Shown one piece after another: positions 27,352-36,677 of a stretch of 64,000 nt of DNA. Source of the DNA: Xanthobacteraceae bacterium (GTDB lineage Bacteria > Pseudomonadota > Alphaproteobacteria > Rhizobiales > Xanthobacteraceae); NCBI GenBank assembly GCA_022844485.1, contig JALHLQ010000008.1, positions 62,001 through 126,000 on the forward strand. The letters are read 5' to 3'. The notes below the pieces were generated by a model that saw only the letters and a list, made by a program, of their open reading frames with translations, was not told the origin of the DNA and did no database searches. Positions within the stretch are counted from its first letter, which is position 1. Every line of letters starts with the position of its first letter. The translations under genes and the position numbers were made by a program.

Positions 27352-27872
27352 GGCACGAAACCCAACGCTACGAGGGCCATGACCGGTTCATCCCCTATCT
27401 CTTGAACCGGGTGGTTCTGAAATTGAACGCCGGATTCCAGCGCGAGCTCGAGGCGCGCGGCATGACGCTGACGCATTGGCGCGTGCTTGCGTTTCTGAGC
27501 CGGAGCGAAGGTCTGCCGATCACCGCGCTGGCCGAAGCCACGGTAACGAAAACCTCGACGCTGTCGCGCGCTCTCGTCGCCATGGCGCGGCGGCAGTGGA
27601 TTTCGAGACATCCGGTCAAGGCCGATAACCGGGCCGTGGTCATCCGCATCGGTGAGAAGGGCCGCGTGCTGTTCGACGAGTTGCTGTCGATCGCCTTGCA
27701 GCTAGAATGTCGGGCGCTCGCCGGCCTCTCATCGACCGCAATCGATGCGATGCGGCGCTCGCTCGGCCGGATCGAGGCCAATCTCGACCGCCGGCCCAGC
27801 CGCGCGGCAGCGAAAAGCGCCGACGTTTCGCGCCGACAATCCAGCGCCAAACACAAGCGGAGCACCCGATGA
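27348..27872 (+). CDS. MarR-family transcriptional regulator
   Basis: This 174-residue winged-helix protein has the MarR architecture: N-terminal helix FIPYLLNRVVLKLNAGFQRE, recognition region ITALAEATVTKTSTLSRALVAM, wing DNRAVVIRIGEKGRVLFDE. The last ~30 residues are basic and probably disordered. The ATG at 27348 overlaps the permease stop; the gene is embedded mid-operon, so it probably autoregulates the whole unit. Candidate operators are the TTGCAAAC motifs upstream of 21838. Confidence 0.88.
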   Translation: MRHETQRYEGHDRFIPYLLNRVVLKLNAGFQRELEARGMTLTHWRVLAFLSRSEGLPITALAEATVTKTSTLSRALVAMARRQWISRHPVKADNRAVVIRIGEKGRVLFDELLSIALQLECRALAGLSSTAIDAMRRSLGRIEANLDRRPSRAAAKSADVSRRQSSAKHKRSTR

Positions 27873-28180
27873 TCCTGGAACTCGTGCTATTCAAGAACCC
27901 GCCGGGCATGACACGCGACGCGGAGATGGAGGCGGCGCGCGCAGTCGTGCCGAAATGGCTCGCGAACAAAGACCTCCTGCGCAAGCATTTTATCCGCTCG
28001 GACGATGGCTATGGCGGCGGGGTCTATATCTGGCCCTCGCGCGAGGCCGCGCAGGCGGCGCATGACGAAGCCTGGATGCAGTCCGTCGAGCGGCGGACCG
28101 GAGGGCGCCCGGAGATCCGCTATTTCGACCTGATGATCGTGCTGGATACCAAGACGCAAGAGGTGAAGGAGTTTGCTTGA
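27869..28180 (+). CDS. Small YdhR/dimeric alpha-beta barrel-like protein
   Basis: This is a 103-residue protein, too short for firm assignment. MILELVLFKNPPGMTRDAEM at the start, GGVYIWPSREAAQAAHDEAW in the middle and EIRYFDLMIVLDT at the end match the pattern of YdhR-like or EthD-like ferredoxin-fold proteins, which act as small mono-oxygenases or isomerases. It overlaps the MarR gene by four bases, so it belongs to the operon. Confidence 0.6.
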   Translation: MILELVLFKNPPGMTRDAEMEAARAVVPKWLANKDLLRKHFIRSDDGYGGGVYIWPSREAAQAAHDEAWMQSVERRTGGRPEIRYFDLMIVLDTKTQEVKEFA

Positions 28181-28257
28181 CCTCATCCCCGTTCCGGGGA
28201 GGCATCGCCTGCAAACTTGCGCTTTTGCGGCAATTGGGCGAGGTTGCGCGCACTTCC

Positions 28258-30060
28258 ATGACGGTCATCAATCCCAACCCGTTCACGACGCGTCCCGAAA
28301 TCGAGGGCATGTTCGGCGTTGTCACGTCGACGCACTGGATCGCCAGCGCTATCGGAATGGCCGTCTTGGAGAAAGGCGGAAACGCCTTCGATGCCGCCGT
28401 CGCCACCGCCTTCACGCTGCAGGTGGTCGAGCCGCATTTGAACGGCCCGGCGGGGGACGTGCCCGTCATCCTCTACGATGTGCGGCGCGGTAAGCCGGAG
28501 GTGATCTGCGGACAAGGCCCCGCGCCCGCGGCCGCGACCATCGCTCGCTATCGCGACCTCGGACTCGACATGGTGCCCGGCACTGGCCTGCTCGCCGCCT
28601 GCGTGCCCGGAATGTTCGAAACCTGGATGCTGCTCTTGCGAGACTACGGGACGATGCGCCTCGCCGACGTGCTGACGCCGGCCATCGCCTATGCCGGCAA
28701 CGGCCATCCGCTGGTCGAGCGGGCGAGCGCAACGATCGCGACGGTCGAAGACCTCTTTCGCGCCCACTGGCCGACCTCGGCCGCCATCTATCTGCCGGGC
28801 GGCAACGTCCCCTCCCCCGGGGCGACGTTTCGCAACCCGGCGCTGGCGGCGACCTACGCCCGAATCCTCAAAGAAGCGGAGTCCGCCGGTGCGGATCGCG
28901 TGCGACAGATCGAGCGCGCGAGAGAGAGCTGGTCGCGCGGTTTCGTCGCCGAAGCAATCGACCGGTTTTGCCGGACGCAGGACGTGATGGACGTGAGCGG
29001 CGCGGCGCATCGCGGCCTGCTCACGGCCGACGACATCGCAAAATGGCAACCCGGGGTCGAAGCGCCGCTCACCTACGATTATGGCCGTTATACCGTGTGC
29101 AAAGCCGGCGTCTGGAGCCAGGGGCCGGTGATGCTGCAGCAGCTGGCGCTGCTCAAGGGCTTTTCGCTCGAGGGCGTCGATCCGTGCAGTCCCGACTTCG
29201 TGCATCTGCAAGTCGAATGCGCGAAGCTCGCCTATGCCGACCGCGAGAAGTTCTATGGCGATCCCGATTTCGTGGATGTGCCGATCGCAACGCTGCTGTC
29301 GGACTCCTATAACGCCGAGCGGCGAAAGCTTGTCGGCCGCCACGCCTCGCTCGAATTGCGCCCGGGTTCGGTCGAAGGGTTTGGCGCGCTGGTGAAGCTG
29401 CGGAACGAGGAAGGCCAGCGGCTTGCCGTCGGCGCGATGGGCGCCGGCGAGCCGACAGTCGGCAGGCTCGGTCAGGTACGCGGCGACACTGTGCACTTCG
29501 ATATCGTCGACCAAGTCGGAAACATGGTCTCGTCTACGCCGTCAGGCGGCTGGCTGCAATCCTCGCCGGTTATTCCCGAACTCGGCTTTTGTCTGGGCAC
29601 GCGCGCGCAGATGTTCTGGCTCGAGGAAGGACATCCGGCGGCGCTGGCGCCAGGCAAGCGCCCGCGCACGACGCTGTCGCCGACACTCGCGATGCGCGAC
29701 GGCGAGCCGTACCTCGCCTGGGGCTCTCCAGGCGGCGACCAGCAGGACCAATGGACGACACAGTTTTTTCTGCGTCACGTGCATGCCGGCATGACCTTGC
29801 AGGAGGCGATCGACGCGCCGGCTTGGCATACGGAGCATTTCCCGATCTCCTTCTGGCCGCGCACGGCGCGTCCGGGCGTGCTTGTGGTCGAGGGCCGCCT
29901 GCCGAACGAGACGATCAGAGAGCTTGAAGGGCGCGGCCATGTCATTGAGGTTGGACCCGAGTGGTCCGAAGGCCGCCTGACAGCCGCCTCTCGGGATGGC
30001 GCGCGCCGCCGCGCCGCCGCCAATCCACGCGGCATGCAGGCCTATGCGGCTGGGCGTTAA
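28258..30060 (+). CDS. ggt: Gamma-glutamyltransferase family hydrolase
   Basis: This ~600-residue Ntn-hydrolase is made as a precursor that cleaves itself into large and small subunits. The nucleophile is Thr411 in RGDTVHFDIVD; the usual second Thr of the TTH motif is Val here. Substrate-loop residues appear in SSTPSGGWLQSSPV and 'GSPGGDQQDQW'. No Sec signal peptide is evident, so it may act in the cytoplasm on imported gamma-glutamyl compounds. The ATG at 28258 is chosen for the N terminus (TVINPNPFTTRPEIEG); a TTG at 28177 overlapping the previous stop is an alternative. Confidence 0.88.
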   Translation: MTVINPNPFTTRPEIEGMFGVVTSTHWIASAIGMAVLEKGGNAFDAAVATAFTLQVVEPHLNGPAGDVPVILYDVRRGKPEVICGQGPAPAAATIARYRDLGLDMVPGTGLLAACVPGMFETWMLLLRDYGTMRLADVLTPAIAYAGNGHPLVERASATIATVEDLFRAHWPTSAAIYLPGGNVPSPGATFRNPALAATYARILKEAESAGADRVRQIERARESWSRGFVAEAIDRFCRTQDVMDVSGAAHRGLLTADDIAKWQPGVEAPLTYDYGRYTVCKAGVWSQGPVMLQQLALLKGFSLEGVDPCSPDFVHLQVECAKLAYADREKFYGDPDFVDVPIATLLSDSYNAERRKLVGRHASLELRPGSVEGFGALVKLRNEEGQRLAVGAMGAGEPTVGRLGQVRGDTVHFDIVDQVGNMVSSTPSGGWLQSSPVIPELGFCLGTRAQMFWLEEGHPAALAPGKRPRTTLSPTLAMRDGEPYLAWGSPGGDQQDQWTTQFFLRHVHAGMTLQEAIDAPAWHTEHFPISFWPRTARPGVLVVEGRLPNETIRELEGRGHVIEVGPEWSEGRLTAASRDGARRRAAANPRGMQAYAAGR

Positions 30061-30078
30061 GGCTTTCGAGGGAGACGC

Positions 30079-30792
30079 ATGACCTGGTCGATCATCGCGC
30101 GCGACGCATCCGGTCGTTTCGGGATCGCAGTGGCGACCCGGTTCTTTGCCGTCGGCGCGCTCGTTCCGCATGTCAAATCAGGCGTCGGCGCGGTCGCCAC
30201 GCAGGCGCTGGTAAACCCGTTTTTCGGCACGGAGGGCCTGTGTCTTTTGCAGGACGGCAAGAGCGCGCAGGCGACGATCGCGACGCTCGTCGCCGCCGAT
30301 GCGGGCCGCGATCACCGGCAGGTGCATGCAATTGACGCCCAAGGGCGCACCGCCGCGCATACCGGGACCGCCTGCGTGACCTGGTGCGGGCATATTGCAG
30401 GCGACCAGGTGTCGGTCGCCGGCAACATGCTCGCGGGCGGGCGCGTGATTGATGACACGCTGTCGGCGTATCGGGCCCACGATGCGCTTTCGTTTCCGCG
30501 CCGCCTGATCGCGGCGCTGCGGGCGGGCGAAGCGGCCGGCGGCGACAAGCGCGGCAAGCAATCAGCCGCGCTCGTCATCTGCGGCGAAGAGGACTGGCCC
30601 GATCTCGATCTGCGGGTCGATGATCACCCCGATCCGCTTTCCGAACTTGAGCGGCTCGAACGGGTGAGCCGCGACTATGCCGTGCCGTTCCGGCGTTTCC
30701 TGCCAAGCCGCCGCGATCGCGTCGGGGTGACCGATCGTCGCGTCATCGAGAGCGAAATCGCCAAGGCGCTCGCCGCCGAAAGCCCGCCATGA
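30079..30792 (+). CDS. DUF1028 family protein (predicted Ntn-hydrolase fold)
   Basis: This 237-residue protein begins MTWSIIARDASGRFGIAVAT and contains GVGAVATQALVNPFFG, VHAIDAQGRTAAHTG and VAGNMLAGGRVIDDTL, which are hallmarks of DUF1028. The family is thought to have a proteasome/Ntn-hydrolase-like fold and is often found beside peptidases and peptide transporters; its chemistry is unproven. Here it sits between GGT and a Dpp-type importer, which fits an amidohydrolase acting on an imported conjugate. Confidence 0.88.
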   Translation: MTWSIIARDASGRFGIAVATRFFAVGALVPHVKSGVGAVATQALVNPFFGTEGLCLLQDGKSAQATIATLVAADAGRDHRQVHAIDAQGRTAAHTGTACVTWCGHIAGDQVSVAGNMLAGGRVIDDTLSAYRAHDALSFPRRLIAALRAGEAAGGDKRGKQSAALVICGEEDWPDLDLRVDDHPDPLSELERLERVSRDYAVPFRRFLPSRRDRVGVTDRRVIESEIAKALAAESPP

Positions 30793-31778
30793 GCGGCGCG
30801 CCGCTGCTCGAGATCGACAATCTCAGGGTCGTCTTTCACGGCGACCGCGGGCGCAAGACGCATGCAGTCGACAGCGTTTCGTTGACGGTCCGGCCGGGCC
30901 AGACACTGGGGCTGGTCGGTGAGTCCGGCTGCGGCAAAAGCGTCACCGCGCTTGCGATCATGGGGCTCCTGCCGAAAGCCTCCGCGGAGGTCACCGGCAG
31001 CATCCGCTTCGAGGACACGGATTTGCTTCGACTTCCCGACAGCGCGATGCGTGACCTGCGCGGCGATCGACTCGCGATGATCTTCCAGGAGCCGATGACC
31101 TCGCTCAATCCGAGCTACACCATCGGCAACCAGATCGCGGAATCGCTGATCCGCCATCGTGGCCTGTCGCGGCAGGAAGCGCGTCGACGCTCCATCGCAC
31201 TCTTGCGGCAGGTCAAAATTCCCTCGCCCGAACAGCGCGTGGACGATTATCCGCACCGGCTCTCCGGCGGCATGCGGCAGCGGGCGATGATCGCGCTCGC
31301 GCTTGCCTGCCATCCCAAGCTCTTGATCGCGGACGAACCGACGACCGCGCTCGACGTGACCATTCAGGCGCAGATTCTCGATCTCCTGCGCGAACTGAAA
31401 GCCAATACCGACGCCGCCATCATTCTCATCACCCATGACCTCGGCGTGGTTGCCGAAGTCTGCGACGAAGTCGCGGTGATGTATGCGGGAGAAATCGTCG
31501 AGCGGGCGCCGGCGGAGGCGCTGTTTGCCTCGCCGCAGCATCCCTACACCATCGGCCTGCTCGGATCGATTCCGCGGCTCGACCGCCGCGCGGAGACGCT
31601 CGCCGCCATCGAAGGCATGGTGCCGAGCATGGCGAGGCCGCCATCGGGCTGCCGCTTCGCGCCACGCTGTCCGTTCAGACGCGAGATGTGCGTGAGGACG
31701 TCGCCGCAGTTTGCCACCATCGGCCAAGACCACGGAACGCGCTGTCTGCGGGCGCCGCTTGAACAGGTGTTCGCATGA
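30789..31778 (+). CDS. Dipeptide/oligopeptide ABC transporter ATP-binding protein (DppD/OppD)
   Basis: This is a 329-residue ATPase with Walker A GESGCGKS, signature LSGGMRQR and Walker [13 protein letters not shown]. The C-terminal oligopeptide-transporter extension has the Cys motif CRFAPRCPF, as in OppD. It overlaps the DUF1028 gene and the partner ATPase gene by four bases each. It forms a heterodimer with the following DppF-like subunit. Confidence 0.93.
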   Translation: MSGAPLLEIDNLRVVFHGDRGRKTHAVDSVSLTVRPGQTLGLVGESGCGKSVTALAIMGLLPKASAEVTGSIRFEDTDLLRLPDSAMRDLRGDRLAMIFQEPMTSLNPSYTIGNQIAESLIRHRGLSRQEARRRSIALLRQVKIPSPEQRVDDYPHRLSGGMRQRAMIALALACHPKLLIADEPTTALDVTIQAQILDLLRELKANTDAAIILITHDLGVVAEVCDEVAVMYAGEIVERAPAEALFASPQHPYTIGLLGSIPRLDRRAETLAAIEGMVPSMARPPSGCRFAPRCPFRREMCVRTSPQFATIGQDHGTRCLRAPLEQVFA

Positions 31779-32899
31779 GCTCGCCGCTGCTCGAGGTCGA
31801 AGCCCTCACCAGACATTTCGTCGTGCGGCGCTCCCTGTTCGGCCGTCCGACAGCGATCGTAAAAGCGGTGGAGGCGGTGAGCTTTTCGCTGGAGGCCGGC
31901 AAGACGCTGGCGCTGGTCGGCGAGTCCGGCTCCGGGAAATCGACTATCGGCCGACTGGTGCTGCGGCTGATCGAGCCGACCAGCGGCCGGATTCGTTTCG
32001 AAGGACGCGATGTCACCGCGCTCGGAGAGTCCGAATTCGCACCGCTGCGGCGCAATGCGCAGCTCATCTTCCAGGACCCCTATGCCTCGCTCAATCCGCG
32101 CATGACGATCGGGCAAATCCTCGCCGAGCCGCTTGCGCTTCACCGCATCGTGCCCGCCTCCCACCGACGCGAGCGTGTCGCGGAACTGCTGCAGCTGGTC
32201 GGCCTCGACCCGCGCGCGGCTCGCCGCTACCCGCACGAATTCTCGGGCGGCCAGCGGCAGCGGATCGCGATTGCGCGCGCGCTGGCGGTCGAGCCGAAGC
32301 TCGTCGTTTGCGACGAGCCGGTGTCGGCGCTCGACGTGTCCATTCGCGCGCAAGTGCTCAATTTGCTGCGCGACCTGCAAGCGCGCCTCGGCCTCGCCTA
32401 TATCTTCATCTCTCACGATCTCGCGGTGGTGAAGCACATTGCCGACCGTATTGCGGTAATGAATTTCGGCCGTATCGTGGAAATCGCAACGAACGAGGCG
32501 CTGTTCGGCGAGCCGCGGCACCCCTATACGCGGGCGCTGCTCTCGGCGATTCCGGTGCCCAATCCGGCCGCGCGGCGGGAAAGGATCATGCTGCGCGGCG
32601 AGATGCCGAGCGCGCTGCAGTCCCCGGCCGGATGCAGCTTCCATACCCGGTGCCCGTTCACGATAGCGCGCTGCGAGACGGAGCGGCCGGCGTTAAGCGG
32701 CGGCCCGCATGCAGCCGCCTGTCACCGGGCGCACGAATTGCCGTCCGCAGCCGACATCGTTCCGCGCGAGGGTCGCTTCTCACCGCATTTGGAACGCCTG
32801 GTAAATGCATTTCGGCATAAGAGCGATGGGCAATCGGGATTGAGAGATGATAACGTGCAGACAGCCGGACCAACGAGCATTCGCGCTCAAGTGGATTGA
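31775..32899 (+). CDS. Dipeptide/oligopeptide ABC transporter ATP-binding protein (DppF/OppF)
   Basis: This 374-residue ATPase has Walker A GESGSGKST, signature FSGGQRQRIAIA, Walker B LVVCDEPVSALD and a C-terminal CSFHTRCPF motif. About 45 residues after the normal end (beyond CHRAHELPS) are an unmatched polar tail. The stop lies 12 bp before the receptor gene. It is the second ATPase of the peptide importer. Confidence 0.92.
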   Translation: MSSPLLEVEALTRHFVVRRSLFGRPTAIVKAVEAVSFSLEAGKTLALVGESGSGKSTIGRLVLRLIEPTSGRIRFEGRDVTALGESEFAPLRRNAQLIFQDPYASLNPRMTIGQILAEPLALHRIVPASHRRERVAELLQLVGLDPRAARRYPHEFSGGQRQRIAIARALAVEPKLVVCDEPVSALDVSIRAQVLNLLRDLQARLGLAYIFISHDLAVVKHIADRIAVMNFGRIVEIATNEALFGEPRHPYTRALLSAIPVPNPAARRERIMLRGEMPSALQSPAGCSFHTRCPFTIARCETERPALSGGPHAAACHRAHELPSAADIVPREGRFSPHLERLVNAFRHKSDGQSGLRDDNVQTAGPTSIRAQVD

Positions 32900-32911
32900 G
32901 GGAGGACAAGG

Positions 32912-34423
32912 ATGAGAGCGTTTCGCCTCGCGGCTGCAGCCGCGCTTGTGTTCGCATCGAGCAGCATCGGCTCGGCGCAGACCACGTTGCGGATCGGCCT
33001 GGCCGAAGACCCCGATATTCTCGATCCGACTCTGGCGCGCACCTATGTGGGCCGCATCGTGTTCTCGTCGTTCTGCGACAAGCTCTTCGACATTGACGAG
33101 AAACTCAACGTCGTGCCGCAGCTTGCGCTCAGTCACGAGACCTCGCCCGACGGCAGGACAGTGACGATCCGGTTGCGCCCGAATGTCACCTTCCATGATG
33201 GCGAGAAGCTCGACGCGGAAGCCGCGAAATTCTCGCTTGACCGGCACATGACCATGACCGGCTCGTTCCGCAGGCCAGAACTCGCGGCGGTGGAGCGCAT
33301 CGAGGTGGTCGATCCCCTCACGATCCGGCTCATGCTGAAAACGCCCTTCGCACCGCTCATCTCGCAGCTCACCGATCGCGCCGGCATGATGGTCTCGCCG
33401 AAGGCGGCACAGGCGGCCGGGGACCGATTCGGGCTGCGCCCGGTTTGCGCCGGGCCATACAAATTCGTCGAGCGCGTGCAGCAAGACCGCATCGTCGTCG
33501 AGAAGTTCGCGGATTATTGGAACAAGGACCAGATCCACATCGACCGTATCATCTATCTGCCGATCGTGGACGCAACTGTGCGTCTCGCCAACCTGAAAAG
33601 CGGCGGCCTCGATCTGATCGAGCGCCTGCTTGCGACCGACATCAAGGACGTGCGCTCCGATCCGAGGTTGCGGCTGTCGACCGCGCTCGAGCTCGGCTAT
33701 CAAGGCATGGACATCAATGTCGGCAATGGCGAGCGTGCCAAGGGGCCGCTTGGCAGCTCGGCAAAAGTGCGCCAGGCACTGGATTTGGCGATCGACCGTC
33801 AGGCGCTTAATCAGGTCGTGTTCAACGGCGAGTTCGTTCCGGGCAACCAGTGGGTCAGTCCCGAACACCCTTATTATCAGGCGGCCTTTCCGGTGCCGAA
33901 ACGGGACGTGGCCCGGGCCAAGGCGCTGCTCAAGGAAGCCGGCGTGACCACGCCCTTCGAGGTCGACTTCATGGTGCCGAAGGGGGCAGAGACGCAGGCC
34001 GTGGCCGAGGTGATCCAGGCGATGGCGGCAGAGATCGGCATCACCATGAAGATCCGCGTGACCGAATTCGCCACCTCGCTCAAGCAGGCGGAAGCAGGCG
34101 AGTATCAGGCCTATCTGCTTGCCTGGAGCGGCCGCACTGACCCGGACGGCAATCTCTACATCTTCCACAAGTCGAAGGCGCCGCAGAACTATCCCGGCTA
34201 TTCCAATCCGGAAGCGGACAAGCTGCTGGACGAGTCGCGCATTCCCTCCGACATGGCGCAGCGCAAGGCCATCTATGAGAAACTCACGAGAGTCATTCTC
34301 GCCGATGCGCCAAAACTCTATCTTTATCATCGGCGGGTGCTGATCGCGCATACGGCGCGGCTGGAGGGCTACCGGCAAATGCCGGATGGACTCGTGCGGG
34401 TCGTCGGCTTGCGCCTGAAATAG
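32912..34423 (+). CDS. Peptide ABC transporter substrate-binding protein (SBP family 5, DppA-like)
   Basis: This is a 503-residue periplasmic receptor. The signal peptide ends FASSSIGSAQ and is followed by TLRIGLAEDPDILDPTLART, the typical start of family 5. YEKLTRVILADAPKLYLYH lies near the C terminus. Ligands of this family include di- and oligopeptides, opines, glutathione and nickel chelates. With opine dehydrogenase and GGT in the same operon, an opine or gamma-glutamyl peptide is the favoured guess. Confidence 0.93.
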   Translation: MRAFRLAAAAALVFASSSIGSAQTTLRIGLAEDPDILDPTLARTYVGRIVFSSFCDKLFDIDEKLNVVPQLALSHETSPDGRTVTIRLRPNVTFHDGEKLDAEAAKFSLDRHMTMTGSFRRPELAAVERIEVVDPLTIRLMLKTPFAPLISQLTDRAGMMVSPKAAQAAGDRFGLRPVCAGPYKFVERVQQDRIVVEKFADYWNKDQIHIDRIIYLPIVDATVRLANLKSGGLDLIERLLATDIKDVRSDPRLRLSTALELGYQGMDINVGNGERAKGPLGSSAKVRQALDLAIDRQALNQVVFNGEFVPGNQWVSPEHPYYQAAFPVPKRDVARAKALLKEAGVTTPFEVDFMVPKGAETQAVAEVIQAMAAEIGITMKIRVTEFATSLKQAEAGEYQAYLLAWSGRTDPDGNLYIFHKSKAPQNYPGYSNPEADKLLDESRIPSDMAQRKAIYEKLTRVILADAPKLYLYHRRVLIAHTARLEGYRQMPDGLVRVVGLRLK

Positions 34424-34435
34424 CGTCAACGCGCG

Positions 34436-35377
34436 ATGCTGACCTTTCTCGGCAAGCGGCTGCTGCAGCTCATCCCGACGCTTTTCTTCGTGTCGGTGAT
34501 CATCTTTTCGCTGCAGCAGCTCCTGCCGGGCGACCCCGCCGTGGTGATGGCGGGCGAGGAGCGCGACCCCGAGGTCATCGAGCAGATTCGAAAACAATAC
34601 CGCCTCGACCAGCCGCTGCCGGTGCAATACGTGTTTTGGATCAAGGGCGTGCTCTCCGGCGATCTGGGCGAATCCATGCGGATCAAGCAGCCGGTCCTCT
34701 CGCTGATTGCCGAAAAGCTGCCGGTTACGATGCAACTTGCATCGATGGCCATCGTCATTGCGCTCTCGATCGGCGTCGGCGCCGGCATCGTGTCGGCGGT
34801 GAAGAAGGACAGCGTCTGGGACTATGTGGCGAACGGATTCGCACTGTGGGGCATCTCGACACCGAATTTCTGGCTCGGCATCATGCTGATCTTTCTGTTC
34901 TCAGTGAAACTCGGATGGCTTCCGGCCTCCGGCTATGTGCGGCTCTCCGAAGACTGGCGCGCGAGCCTCGCCTCCACCATCATGCCGGCCTTCGTCCTCG
35001 GCAACGCGATCGCGGCGATCCTGATGCGGCATACGCGCAGTGCCATGCTGCAGGTCTTGGAAAGCGATTACGTGCGCACGGCGCGCGCCAAGGGCCTGCT
35101 CGAGCGGACGGTTATCCTCAAGCACGCGATGCGCAACGCGCTGACGCCGGTGATCACGCTGGGCGCGCTCGAATTCGGCACGCTGCTGTCGGGCGCCGTT
35201 CTCACCGAGCAAATCTTCAGCATTCCGGGATTCGGCAAATTGATCGTGGATGCAGTGTTCAATCGCGATTACGCGGTGGTGCAAGGCGTCGTGCTGGTGA
35301 CGGCGACGACGTATATCATCCTGAATCTGCTGGCGGATGTGGCCTATATTCTGGTCAATCCGCGGCTGCGCGGGTGA
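34436..35377 (+). CDS. Peptide ABC transporter permease (DppB-like)
   Basis: This 313-residue permease has six membrane helices. The N terminus MLTFLGKRLLQLIPTLFFVS, the motif QLLPGDPAVVM, and the coupling loop 'YVRTARAKGLLERTVILKHA' are those of DppB/OppB. It starts 12 bp after the receptor stop. Confidence 0.93.
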   Translation: MLTFLGKRLLQLIPTLFFVSVIIFSLQQLLPGDPAVVMAGEERDPEVIEQIRKQYRLDQPLPVQYVFWIKGVLSGDLGESMRIKQPVLSLIAEKLPVTMQLASMAIVIALSIGVGAGIVSAVKKDSVWDYVANGFALWGISTPNFWLGIMLIFLFSVKLGWLPASGYVRLSEDWRASLASTIMPAFVLGNAIAAILMRHTRSAMLQVLESDYVRTARAKGLLERTVILKHAMRNALTPVITLGALEFGTLLSGAVLTEQIFSIPGFGKLIVDAVFNRDYAVVQGVVLVTATTYIILNLLADVAYILVNPRLRG

Positions 35378-35381
35378 GGCG

Positions 35382-36272
35382 ATGGCCGACGTGACGCTTA
35401 CTGCGGCGCCGCCCGGTGGAGACGACGAGACAATCGAGACGCCGGCGTGGCGAGCATTGCGGCGGCTGTTGCGCCGCAAAGGCGCGGTGTTCGGCCTTTT
35501 CGTAGTCGGATTGCTGGTCGCGCTTGCGCTGTTTGCACCCTTGATCGCGCCGCACGATCCAAATCTCCAAACCTGGAGCGCCGTGCGCAAGCCGCCCTCG
35601 CTGCTCTATTGGTTCGGCACGGACGATGTCGGACGCGACGTGCTCTCGCGCGTGATCTATGGCGCGCGCGCCTCGCTCCTGGCGGGCGTGATCTCTGTTG
35701 GAATCGCGCTCTGTGTCGGCGTGCCGCTTGGCCTGATCGCCGGCTACACGGGCGGATTCGTCGACGCGCTACTCGGGCGCATCACCGACGCGATGCTCGC
35801 CTGCCCGTTCCTCATTCTGGCGATCGCACTCGCCGCCTTTCTCGGTCCAAGCCTCGGCAATGCCATGATCGCCATCGGGATCACGACGACGCCGATTTTC
35901 GTGCGGCTCGCGCGCGGACAGGTGATGGCAGTGAAGGTGGAGGATTATGTCGAGGCGGCGCGCGCCGTCGGCAATCCGCACTGGCGGATCGTCCTCGTGC
36001 ACATCCTTCCCAACATTCTGCCGGCACTGTTGGTGCAGGCCACGCTGTCGGTTGCCGCCGCGATCATTGCGGAAGCCGCCTTGTCGTTTCTCGGCCTCGG
36101 CCAGCAGCCCCCGGCCCCCTCGTGGGGCAGCATGCTCAACTCGGCGCAGCGCTTTCTGCTCAACGCCCCGTGGATGGCGGTATGGCCGGGTTTCGCTATT
36201 TTCCTCGCGGTGCTCTCGTTCAATCTCGTCGGTGACGGATTGCGCGATGCGCTCGATCCACGCTCGCGGTGA
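35382..36272 (+). CDS. Peptide ABC transporter permease (DppC-like)
   Basis: This is a 296-residue permease with the DppC N-terminal helix (RRLLRRKGAVFGLFVVGLLV), 'HDPNLQTWSAVRKPPS', FGTDDVGRDVLSRVIYGARA and the coupling loop 'VEAARAVGNPHWRIVLVHIL'. The ATG at 35382 lies four bases after the previous stop. It is the last intact gene of the operon. Confidence 0.93.
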   Translation: MADVTLTAAPPGGDDETIETPAWRALRRLLRRKGAVFGLFVVGLLVALALFAPLIAPHDPNLQTWSAVRKPPSLLYWFGTDDVGRDVLSRVIYGARASLLAGVISVGIALCVGVPLGLIAGYTGGFVDALLGRITDAMLACPFLILAIALAAFLGPSLGNAMIAIGITTTPIFVRLARGQVMAVKVEDYVEAARAVGNPHWRIVLVHILPNILPALLVQATLSVAAAIIAEAALSFLGLGQQPPAPSWGSMLNSAQRFLLNAPWMAVWPGFAIFLAVLSFNLVGDGLRDALDPRSR

Positions 36273-36677
36273 CGCCCACTCTCGTGTTGAGACGGTTGCC
36301 GTTTTGAGGCGTGCTACCCCGTTTGCCTGAGCGTGGGAGATACCTCAGTACCTCAGCGTGTCACACGGCCGTAATGAGCCGACCGCAGGTCCCGACGTTT
36401 TCTCACCACAAGGTACCCATGTCTGCGGTATGAAACGTAACCTATGTGTCTGGAACGGACCGTTGCAGGCTGGCTGGCGACTGAGTGTGGATCGAACCCG
36501 TCTCGTGGGCAAAAATCCCTGCTAACAGGGAATTTTGCAGGGAGTTTCTCGTGTTCGGCTAATTTTCCGGAGCTTGCAGAGTCCAGAAGCAACGCTGCCA
36601 GGGAAGATTCTGCAAATTCCCTACCTAACTGAACAGGGAATTCTGGCTCTCGAACAGCGAACCCCAATTCGCCTATC
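36273..36677. repeat. Non-coding repeat-like region with palindromic CCCTG/CAGGG units
   Basis: No credible gene is seen in about 400 bp. The region contains a hairpin at 36512-36536 (AAAATCCCTG / CAGGGAATTTT, loop CTAA, one bulged T), which could also terminate the operon, and a second inverted repeat at 36615-36642 (AATTCCCT / AGGGAATT). CAGGGA occurs repeatedly between them. Short ORFs here translate to the low-complexity 'NREF'-like strings often seen around decayed insertion sites in rhizobia. Confidence 0.5.

Noticed and set aside
32780-34735. 651-codon minus-strand ORF
   Set aside because: Antisense of the DppA-like receptor and part of the permease gene; no family resemblance.
36353-36667. 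104-codon minus-strand ORF in the repeat region
   Set aside because: Translation reflects the CAGGGA repeats rather than a protein.
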